From positions 1 through 58,451 of the IMG/VR virus record IMGVR_UViG_3300035703_000103: a stretch of DNA of 58,451 bases; one strand, given 5' to 3'. Source of the stretch: a virus. Made by a program: the position numbers and the translations under genes. Below the pieces are notes generated by a model. It ran no database searches and had not been told where the DNA came from. It saw only the letters and a program-made list of their open reading frames with translations. Of this stretch, positions 48,033-56,400 are shown one piece after another (the stretch's first letter is position 1; each line of letters opens with the position of its first letter).

Positions 48033-50855
48033 ATGGCCACTAATCCGCTTGGGATCAAGATTCAGGAAACTCCCGGAAATCCCAATACGGGCAACGGCTT
48101 GATTCAGACGGCCATGACCGCTGGTATTGAGGTTGACGACAAGCAGACTGTTGCGGGTCAGGTCCGCAATCTGTTGGCAAACGAGAGTCCGCTGCTACAG
48201 CAGGCTCGCGCAAGAGCTGCCGGCGCTATGAATGCCCGCGGCCTACTCAACAGCAGCATGGCACTCGGGGCGGCCGACTCTGCCATGTATGAGGTGGCCC
48301 TGCCGATTGCGCAGCGTGATGCGGACACATACGCGCAGGCCGCGCGGCAGAACTCGCAGCAGTTCAGCGAGTCATTGAGGTTCAACGCTGCAGAGGCCAA
48401 TAAGTTTGGACTGCAGCGCGACCAGCAGGGTTTCGTGACGCGGGAGCGCGAGGCGGCGCAGGGTTTTCAGACCAAAGAGCGCGAGTCGTCGCAAACATTC
48501 CAGTCTCTTGAGGCGATCAAGGTTCGTGAGTTTCAGGGTGTTCAGGCCGACCTTGACCGAGCCCAGCAGATGCGCGTCGTTGAGTTGCAGGAGTCCGGGC
48601 AGTCAGCCCGCGCTGCTGCAGCGATTGCGGCGCAGGAGCGCCAGCAGAGGGAGGCTCAGGCATTCCAGGCCGCAGAGAACCGTGCGCGAGAGCAGTTTGA
48701 CGCGCAGCAAAGTAAAGCGCAGCAGGAGTTCACTGCGCAGCAAAGCAAGTTGGCGCGTGAGCAAGAGGCCACTCTGCAAAAGGCCCAGTTTGAGTTCACT
48801 GCGGCGCAAGGAGACTTGGACCGCGCTGAGCGGCGGTACGCCACAGACAAGTCGGTGGAGGCTCAGCAAGCCCTGGAGTTGTCACGGCAGCGGTTTCAGC
48901 AGGCCGAGAGCAATCTTGACCGCTTGTTCCAGGCGCAGACGAACGCGGATAACAGGAACTTCACTGCTGAGCAAAGCGCGCTTGATCGCACTGGGCGCCT
49001 GGACCTGCAGCGTGAGGCTCAGTCGTTCAGTGCTTCTCAGGCTGAGCAAGACCGAGCCCAGCAAATTATGCTGGCTGACAGGAACATTACCGCTCAGCAA
49101 GCCTTGGAGAAAGCAAGGCAAGAGTTCCAGGGCGGTCAGTCGGCTCTGGACAGGGCGCAGCAGGTTTCGCTTTCACAGGCGGCCCAGTCGTTCCAGGCGT
49201 CTCAGGCCGAGCAGGACCGCGCCCAACAGATCATGTTGGCTGATCGGAACATCACGGCCCAACAGGCGTTGGAGCGTTCGAGGCAAGAGTTTCAGCGGGG
49301 GGAGTCGGCGCTGGATCGCACGCAGCAGGCATCGCTTGCTCAAGCGGCTCAGTCGTTCCAGGCAAGCCAAGCTGAACTTGATCGAGCCCAACAGTTGATG
49401 CTCACGGACAAGAGCATTTCTGCGCAGCGTGCGCTTGAGATGTCTCGTCAGGAGTTCCAGGGAAATCAGTCTGCGCTTGACAGGGCGCAGCAGGCGTCCC
49501 TGTCCCAAGCCGCCCAGTCATTTCAGGCTTCGCAGTCTGAGCTTGACCGCGCTCAGCAGATCATGCTGGCCAACAAGCAGATCACGGCCCAACAAGCACT
49601 TGAAACGGCTCGGCAGGAGTTTCAGCGAGGAGAGTCCCAACTTGACCGCGCACAGCAGTTGGCATTGAACCAAGCTGCTCAGTCTTTCCAGGCGTCTCAG
49701 GCAGAGAGGGATCGGGCGCAGCAGATCATCCTTGCGGACAAAAACATAACAGCCCAACAGGCTTTGGAGCAGGCCCGCCAGGAGTTTCAGCGTGGCGAGT
49801 CTGCCTTGGATCGTGCGCAGCAGGTTTCTCTGAGTCAGGCCGCGCAGTCGTTCCAGGCATCGCAGTCCGAGAAGGACCGCGCTCAGCAGATCATGCTCGC
49901 CGACAAGAGCATCAACGCCCAACAGGCGCTAGAGCAGGCGCGGTTCCAATTCCAGGCCGAACAGTCTGGACTTGATCGCACCCAGCAGTCCAACCTGGAG
50001 GCCAATCGCATCCAAGCCCAGAAGGACTTGCAGAAGGATCAACAGACGTTTGCATCCGGTGAGGGATTGCTTTCGCGGGAGTTCCAGGCGGGGCAGTCCG
50101 CCCTTGATCGAGCGCAGCAGTCCACGCTGGAATCCAATCGGATTCAAGCCCAAAAAGACTTGCAGACGAACCAGCAGAGTTTTGCATCTGGAGAGGCCGA
50201 CAAGGACCGCGCGCAGCAGGGGCTGATCCTCAAGACCCAGCAGGATTTCCAGTCGAATCAAAACCAAGCCCAACGCGACTTTGAATCTGGCGAGCGCCGG
50301 CTTGATCGGATTTCTGCTGCAGAAGCCGCACAACTCAACCGCGACTTCCAAGCCACGCAGTCGCAACTGGACCGCGACCAACAAACCAGCGTCATCAAGC
50401 TGCAGGACTCTCTGACGCAGGCCAACATCAGCCGCTCGTTCGCCATGAACATCAGCAGCACAACGCTCAACTCCATGAACGCGATTGCTGCCGACCCGAA
50501 TCTGGACCCGGCTTCAAAGAAGGCAGCAATCCAAAACGTGATTGATCAGGCCAACTCCACGATTGCCTGGGGCTCTGCTTTCTTCAACACGCCGCTGCCG
50601 CCTGTGTCTACGCCCGGCTCTGCTGTCGGGCAGTCTGGTTCGGTTGGCGGTTCATCGGGTGGCGGTCTTACTGGGTCCGTCATTACCGGCCCAGGCGGCC
50701 AAGCGCAGCCCGCTCCTGATTACTTCTCGCGCAACCCCGATGTTGGGCGGGCGTATGAGGAGGAGGGTGCGGCCGAGCGCGGCATTGATCCAGAGCAATT
50801 CGCGCAGATTCACTACGACAGCTTTGGCCGAGCTGAGGGCCGCGCGGCTCCGTGA
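48033..50855 (+). CDS. Internal virion/structural protein with 55-residue helical repeats, 940 aa
   Basis: A globular start (MATNPLGIKIQETPGNPNTG; SPLLQQARARAAGAMNARGL) is followed by a very long Gln/Ala-rich rod from about 110 to 810. From about 330 it contains six tandem 55-residue repeats beginning AQSFQASQ, with DRAQQIMLAD and ITAQQALE. The period 5 x 11 points to hendecad coiled coil. The C-terminus (PDYFSRNPDVGRAYEEE, then FAQIHYDSFGRAEGR) is a motif known from bacterial surface and phage proteins. Probably an ejected or tail-length-like internal protein. Confidence 0.8.
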   Translation: MATNPLGIKIQETPGNPNTGNGLIQTAMTAGIEVDDKQTVAGQVRNLLANESPLLQQARARAAGAMNARGLLNSSMALGAADSAMYEVALPIAQRDADTYAQAARQNSQQFSESLRFNAAEANKFGLQRDQQGFVTREREAAQGFQTKERESSQTFQSLEAIKVREFQGVQADLDRAQQMRVVELQESGQSARAAAAIAAQERQQREAQAFQAAENRAREQFDAQQSKAQQEFTAQQSKLAREQEATLQKAQFEFTAAQGDLDRAERRYATDKSVEAQQALELSRQRFQQAESNLDRLFQAQTNADNRNFTAEQSALDRTGRLDLQREAQSFSASQAEQDRAQQIMLADRNITAQQALEKARQEFQGGQSALDRAQQVSLSQAAQSFQASQAEQDRAQQIMLADRNITAQQALERSRQEFQRGESALDRTQQASLAQAAQSFQASQAELDRAQQLMLTDKSISAQRALEMSRQEFQGNQSALDRAQQASLSQAAQSFQASQSELDRAQQIMLANKQITAQQALETARQEFQRGESQLDRAQQLALNQAAQSFQASQAERDRAQQIILADKNITAQQALEQARQEFQRGESALDRAQQVSLSQAAQSFQASQSEKDRAQQIMLADKSINAQQALEQARFQFQAEQSGLDRTQQSNLEANRIQAQKDLQKDQQTFASGEGLLSREFQAGQSALDRAQQSTLESNRIQAQKDLQTNQQSFASGEADKDRAQQGLILKTQQDFQSNQNQAQRDFESGERRLDRISAAEAAQLNRDFQATQSQLDRDQQTSVIKLQDSLTQANISRSFAMNISSTTLNSMNAIAADPNLDPASKKAAIQNVIDQANSTIAWGSAFFNTPLPPVSTPGSAVGQSGSVGGSSGGGLTGSVITGPGGQAQPAPDYFSRNPDVGRAYEEEGAAERGIDPEQFAQIHYDSFGRAEGRAAP
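49018..50007 (+). repeat. Six tandem 165-base repeats in the internal virion gene
   Basis: Copies of a 165-base unit start near 49018, 49183, 49348, 49513, 49678 and 49843, each encoding 55 residues beginning AQSF. The copies are diverged at the DNA level but kept in protein sequence, apart from the last, which drifts at its end. Confidence 0.8.
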
Positions 50856-51295
50856 TGCAGATCCGCAAAGCCAAGCCGTCTGACATTCCTGCGGTGGTGG
50901 ACATCGCGGTGGAGTCGGTGTCGCGCAATGCGTGGCCGGTTGAGATTGACCGGGCGGCGATGACCGAGACGGCGCAGCAGGCGCTGAACCCCGCGCATTT
51001 CCTGTGGGTGGCTGAAGCGGACGGCAAGGTGGTGGCCGCATTCGGCGCGGTGGTGCAGCCGAGCTTCTGGTTCAAGAAGCTCTCCTGCTCGGTGCTGCTG
51101 TTCTACAGCCGCGTGCCGGGGGCGGGTCTGCCGCTGATCCGCGAGTTCATTCGGTGGTTCAAGGGTCGCAGCGCCATCAAGTGCGTGATGTGGGAGGTGG
51201 AGCAGGAGTGTGATCAGCGAATCACCAAGTTCCTGCGCCGTGCTGGTTTCAATCGTGAGGCTCGAACCCTCACTTATGTAAGGGGGTTGACATGA
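50855..51295 (+). CDS. GNAT-family acetyltransferase-like protein, 146 aa
   Basis: ATG 50855 overlaps the previous stop. MQIRKAKPSDIPAVVDIAVE opens the GNAT fold; FLWVAEADGKVVAAFGAVVQ is strand 4, and CDQRITKFLRRAGFNREART is the C-terminal motif. The acetyl-CoA loop (YSRVPGAGLPLIREFI) is partly preserved. It sits among internal virion genes, a repeated arrangement in this phage type, so it may act on a virion or host protein. Confidence 0.8.
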   Translation: MQIRKAKPSDIPAVVDIAVESVSRNAWPVEIDRAAMTETAQQALNPAHFLWVAEADGKVVAAFGAVVQPSFWFKKLSCSVLLFYSRVPGAGLPLIREFIRWFKGRSAIKCVMWEVEQECDQRITKFLRRAGFNREARTLTYVRGLT

Positions 51296-51927
51296 GTCGT
51301 GCGGTGAAGTCGGTTGGCAGAGCCATCGGCAAGGTGGTGTCTGGTGTTGGCGATGCCGTCAAGAAGGTGGCCAAGTCCAAGTTGGGTAAGGCGGTGCTGA
51401 TTGCCGCTGCGGTGTACTTTGGCGGCGCGGCGCTGTCTGGTGCTATGAGCTCAACTGGCACGGCCATGCAAGGAATCAGCAATGCCTGGACAAGCCTGAG
51501 TACAGCAGCAGGTCAGGCGGCTGGAGCGATGACAGGGGTGGAGGGCGCGTCGTTTGCGAATGCTGGCAATGCGTTGTCAGCGGGATTCGGCGGATCGGCC
51601 GCGACTATGGAGGCGGGCAGCCTCGTGACGCAAGGATTCGCTCCCGCAGCTAAAACAGCGGCTGGCGCCGTCAACCCCATCACACAGGCCGCCGCCCCAC
51701 TTGACCCGATCAGCGGCAATCCGCTGATGCCCGTTACCCCCCCGGCCGCGCCCCCTCCTAGCGGGATGCTGGCCAACATGATGAGCAGCAAGTACACCGC
51801 GCCTGCGCTGATCCAAGCCGGCACCGGCCTCATCGGCGGGGCAATGCAAGCCAAGGGCCAAGCGCAGCAGACAGCAGACGAGCGCGCCCGCTACAACCGC
51901 AACATCGGAACCCGCCTGTGGGGCTGA
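51292..51927 (+). CDS. Basic, membrane-active internal virion protein, 211 aa
   Basis: The basic head (MSRAVKSVGRAIGKVVSGVG; KVAKSKLGKAVLIAAAVYFG) has an amphipathic and then hydrophobic helix like membrane-penetrating pilot proteins. The rest is Ala/Gly-rich with a Pro linker and ends in a helix (QQTADERARYNRNIGTRLW). Likely injected with the DNA. Confidence 0.7.
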   Translation: MSRAVKSVGRAIGKVVSGVGDAVKKVAKSKLGKAVLIAAAVYFGGAALSGAMSSTGTAMQGISNAWTSLSTAAGQAAGAMTGVEGASFANAGNALSAGFGGSAATMEAGSLVTQGFAPAAKTAAGAVNPITQAAAPLDPISGNPLMPVTPPAAPPPSGMLANMMSSKYTAPALIQAGTGLIGGAMQAKGQAQQTADERARYNRNIGTRLWG

Positions 51928-51938
51928 AAGGAAACACC

Positions 51939-52451
51939 ATGAATGGATTGATTCAGCAGGCACGGGGTCCGCAAAATCCGCAGATGCCACAAGAGCCTGA
52001 TGCGATGAAGCCAGATCAGGCCGCTGCGGCAGACCAAGGTGCGCCCGAGGATGACGCCGGCTACGACCAAGCGATGACGTTTGCGATGGAAGTCCTCTAC
52101 AAGCAGAAAGCCGCCATCGACGTGGCCAAGTCGCTCAAGGGCAGTGATCCGGTGGAATCCCTCGCCAACACGGCATACGAGGTCGTTAGCATCGTTGACG
52201 AGCGGACTGATGGTGCCGTGCCGGATGAACTTCTCGTGCTGTTTGCAACGCGAATCCTGGAAGAAGTGGCTGAGATTGCCGAGGCTGCGGGGATTGAGGT
52301 GAAGCCCTCGACGGTTGCACAGGCGCTCAAGCAGATGATCCTGCGCTATCTGGGCGAGCAGGGTATCGACTCGCGCGAGCTGCAGGCGGCGATGGACAAG
52401 GTTGACCCGGCCGAGTTTGACCGGATGGCCGAACAGGAGATGGCAGCATGA
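51939..52451 (+). CDS. Virion-associated acidic helical protein, 170 aa
   Basis: AAAGGAAACACC precedes ATG 51939. After a Pro/Gln-rich head the protein is helical (ANTAYEVVSIVDERTDGAVP; PSTVAQALKQMILRYLGEQG) and acidic. The family occurs with internal virion proteins in similar phages; no enzyme motif. Confidence 0.7.
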   Translation: MNGLIQQARGPQNPQMPQEPDAMKPDQAAAADQGAPEDDAGYDQAMTFAMEVLYKQKAAIDVAKSLKGSDPVESLANTAYEVVSIVDERTDGAVPDELLVLFATRILEEVAEIAEAAGIEVKPSTVAQALKQMILRYLGEQGIDSRELQAAMDKVDPAEFDRMAEQEMAA

Positions 52452-53431
52452 GCGGCTTGATCTGGAGTGCGCTGGGCAATGCGGTGTCGAATTTCGGCAC
52501 CAACTTTGGCAACGGCATGATTCGCCAGATCGAGCGCGATGAGCAGGAGCAGCGCGAACTGGAGCGGGAGAGGCGGGCCGACCAGCGTGATGAGGCCAAG
52601 TTCCAGCGCCGCAAGGAGGCCGAGGAAGCCGAGCGGATGAAGCAGGCGGGCATCTTTGATCAGGCTGAGAAGAATGCCCTTGTCTCCGCAGATCGGGAGC
52701 GATTTGAGAAGTTCCGAAAGGACGCCAAGACTTCTGGCTCCGAGGCGGATGACGCGACCCTTCGTAAGTTGTTCGACGAGAACTACAACGATCAGGTAGT
52801 AGCCGGCTCTGACCGCTACACGACCAAGTACAGCCGTGACCGCCAACTGGTTCTTGATGAGGTTCGGCGCTTGGGAGGCAACAGCGAGTCGATTCGCTCG
52901 GCCCAGCAGTCCGTCAAGGATGCGCAGACTGCGGAGGATCAGGCTGCGCGGCGAGCCATCGAGCGGGCTGATCTTCTGGCCCGCGAGAAGAAGGGCGACC
53001 AGCAATTTGCAGTCTTGATGCAGCGTGATGAAACAACTCGTCGCGGGCAGGACATCCGGCGTGATTCCCCTGGCGGCGGTAAGGGAGGTAGCCCAGAAGA
53101 AAGGGCCGCCACAACAGCAGACCTTCAGCGTCAGGTGGATAACGCAGAGGCTCGGATGTTGATGATCGTTGGCGGATCAAACAAAGATTTGATGGACAAC
53201 ATCAATCGACTTCGCAAGAAGGCAGACCAGGGCGATCAGGCCGCGAAAAAGAAGTTTGAGGAACTGGAGCCCATGTATCAGCGGTGGGTTTCCGCATCAG
53301 ATCGACTTGATGCCTACAAGAACCCGACAGCTTCCGGTCAAGGTTCGTCTTATTCAGCAGCGCCTGGCAAGCCTGCTGGCAGCAAAGACCGCCCCCCGCT
53401 TTCATCCTTCCAACTCCCCACCAAGAACTGA
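52448..53431 (+). CDS. Internal virion-like helical protein, 327 aa
   Basis: A short Gly/Asn start (SALGNAVSNFGTNFGNGMIR) leads into highly charged helices (EQRELERERRADQRDEAKFQ) and ends in a disordered Gly/Ser/Pro tail. Position between the pilot-like proteins and the giant polyvalent protein suggests a virion core component. Confidence 0.7.
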   Translation: MSGLIWSALGNAVSNFGTNFGNGMIRQIERDEQEQRELERERRADQRDEAKFQRRKEAEEAERMKQAGIFDQAEKNALVSADRERFEKFRKDAKTSGSEADDATLRKLFDENYNDQVVAGSDRYTTKYSRDRQLVLDEVRRLGGNSESIRSAQQSVKDAQTAEDQAARRAIERADLLAREKKGDQQFAVLMQRDETTRRGQDIRRDSPGGGKGGSPEERAATTADLQRQVDNAEARMLMIVGGSNKDLMDNINRLRKKADQGDQAAKKKFEELEPMYQRWVSASDRLDAYKNPTASGQGSSYSAAPGKPAGSKDRPPLSSFQLPTKN

Positions 53432-53443
53432 GACAGGGTCACC

Positions 53444-56400
53444 ATGCGCTTTGATGTCAACGCCGCTCGCAAGGCTGGGTACACCGACGACGAGATTGCC
53501 GACTACCTTTCTGAGCAGCGCGGGTTTGACATTGGCTCGGCGCGGGAATCTGGCTATTCGTCTCGGGAGGTCTTGGACTTTCTGAGCAAGCCTGAGGCCA
53601 AAAAGCCGGCAGCCGCCAACACACCGGCCTATGTCGAGGAGCCCATCAACTACGACGATGCGGCGACTTCGATGGTGGGCACGCCTTCGCAATCAAGCGG
53701 TGGCGGCGTCCTTCAGCGCATCGGCGCGGCGCTGCGGCCTGACCAAAATCGCAGCGTGCTTGAGGGTTACAAGCAACCGGAGGCCGAGCGCCAAGCGGAG
53801 GTTGACCGTCGCCTGTCCTACGGTCAGGGTCCAATCAGTCAGAAGGTCGCGGCCGATGCTGACCGTGTTCGCAGTGCGCGTGGCACGAACGACCAGATCA
53901 AGTTCACCAACCCCACCTATGAGGGCCGGGTGCGGGGTGTCGTTGACGCGATGGATGAGCGTGGTGAGCGTTCGTTTGGCGACCTTGCCGCGCTCGGGCG
54001 TGATGGCGAAATTCAGCGGGCATTGACTCAGAGCAAGGCCGACGAGTTCCGCTCTGCCGGCGAGTGGGCCATCGACACCGCATCCAATGTGATGCAAGGC
54101 GCCGTGTCTCTGGCGCAGATGCCGGTCAATCTGATCGCGCCTGATGGCTCTCTGGCCGAGTCGCTGCGGCAGACTCAGAAGGAATTGCAGGCTGAGGAGT
54201 CTGATGTCCTCAAGGCCAGCCGCGAAGTCCTCAAGCAGCGGGTGATGAACGAGGAAGGCTTCTTCGGTCAGTACGCCGCGACGGTCAAGCAACTGATCAC
54301 AAACCCGACGCTTGCCATCTCTGAGGGCTTCAAGCAGTTGCCGATGTTCCTCGGGATCGTGGGCGCAGCCCGTGGGGGCGCGGCGGCGGGTGCTGCCGGC
54401 GTGGCCGCTGCAGGGCGTGCAGCCCCTACGGTTGCGCTGGCCGATGCAATTGGTGGTGGCGCACTGACGGCGCGGGCCGCCGCTATTGGCAGCACTGTGG
54501 GCGGTGGCGCCGCAGCGGTGACGATGGCCGCAGGCGATGCGGCCGGTCAGACCTACGAGGAACTGACTGATCCCCGGCGCACTCCGCGAGAAACCTGGGA
54601 GCAGAACCCAGACTATCAGCGCCTCGTGGCCGAGGGCAAGACGCCTGATGAGGCGATCAACGAGTTGGCCGTTGCCAAGTCGCGCATGGCCGCACTCGTG
54701 GCCGCGCCACTTGGCATCTTGGGCTTCATGGGCGCCGAGGCAGCAGTTGCTGGTCGCGGCATTGTGCAGGCCGCAAGAGATGCGCTGACCTTCAAGGGTG
54801 CCGCAAAGTCTTTCGGCAAGGAAACGATTGGTGAGCAGTTGGAGGAGGGCGGTACACAGGCCGCATCCAACTTCGCCGTTTCTACGGTCAACCCCAACAA
54901 GTCAATCCTTGAAGGCGTGCCTGAGGCGATGGCGCTGGCCGGCGTCACTTCGACGCCATTCGGCGCGGTTGGCGCCTTGAGCAACTATCAGCAAGCGCGG
55001 GCTCAGTTGGAATCCGGCCCGAACGTGGCGCCACTGGTCGACCTCGAAGGTCAAGCCGCCATTGATGACCGTTACGGCGACACCCTGCGCCCTGAGCGAG
55101 TGGCCGCCGAGCGCGAGCGCCTGGAGCGGATGCGCCGCCTGTCTGAAGCGCAGAGCGTGGATGAGGCGATTGTGCTGGCCAACGAGGTGGCGAATTCGCC
55201 TGTGGCGCCGCAGACGCCTGCTTCACCTGTGGTTCCGGTAAACGCCGGGGATGATCCGGTTCTGAGCAATGTGCTGACATCGCTCGGGGCACTGAGCAAT
55301 CAACCAGGAGGCGTCAATGTCGGGGCATCAAATCAGCCTGCACCCACAGCTACAGGAGGCATTGGAGTTGGGGGCGGTGACGTTCTCGGAAGCCTGGTTA
55401 CTGATGGACGAAATCCTGCTGCAGGACTGCGAGGTGGTGATGATGCCGGCGGAGTACCTGGTGTTAGTAGCCAAGGTGCAGTTGTGCTGGGCGGAGGTGC
55501 CGCCGGGGGTGGTCGTCCAGTAGTTCTCCAGAACCGCGACCGATCAACGGCGGCGTCCATCTCGCAGATGAACAGCATCGCGGCCGCACCCGACTATCTC
55601 AGGACTGGCCCTAGCCGTGAGATGGTCACGGGCGCTCCGGTGGTGTTCGGTGATGTGCCGGAGTCTGCAGCGATGGGGCGGCAGGAGACGGTGGTGGACG
55701 GTCGCGGCAATCGAGTTGCCGTGCAGTACGCCGTGGTGGATGCGGCCGATCTGATCCCGTCTAACCGCGCAGATGGCACCCCGGTTGCCGAGTACGAGCA
55801 AGGCGCATCGGGCAAGTTGCGTGCGGTGGCCGGCAACGGCAGAACGGCCGGCCTGAAGGAGGCGTACAACCGGGGCACGGCAGGTGCCTATCAATCCGAG
55901 ATGATGGCCGACTTGCCCAATCTCGGAGTTGATCCGGCTGCGGTGCAGTCGATGCAGCGTCCGGTCTTGGTGCGGGTCATGTCGCAAGATGATGTGACGC
56001 CCGACATGGGCGACCGCACGAACACGGCGGTGACGCAGAACCTCAGTCCTGTTGAGCAGGCGGCCAACGATGTGCGCCGGGTGGACGTTCGCGGGTTTGA
56101 GTTCACCGACGCAGGCGACCCGACGCCGCAGACGGTTCGTTCGTTCGTGTTCTCTTTGCCGGAGTCCGAGCGCGGCAACTTGCTCAACGCGGACGGCACG
56201 CCCACTCGACAGGCGGTTGATCGGCTTATGGGCGCCACATTCCGTGCCGCCTATGGCAATGATGGGTTGGTGCAGTTGTACGCGCAGGCCACCGACCCGG
56301 ATGCGCGGTCGGTGATCAACGCCGCGGCGATGGCGGCTGGCTCCATGTCCAGCCTGGTTGGGTCCGCCCCGGAGTTCGACATTCGAGGCGTGGTGTCGGA

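Noticed and set aside
48508-49398. 296-codon plus frame inside the repeat-rod gene
   Set aside because: Ser/Arg-rich repeats are the out-of-frame reading of the Gln/Ala repeats, unlike the nested genes at 55317 and 56664.
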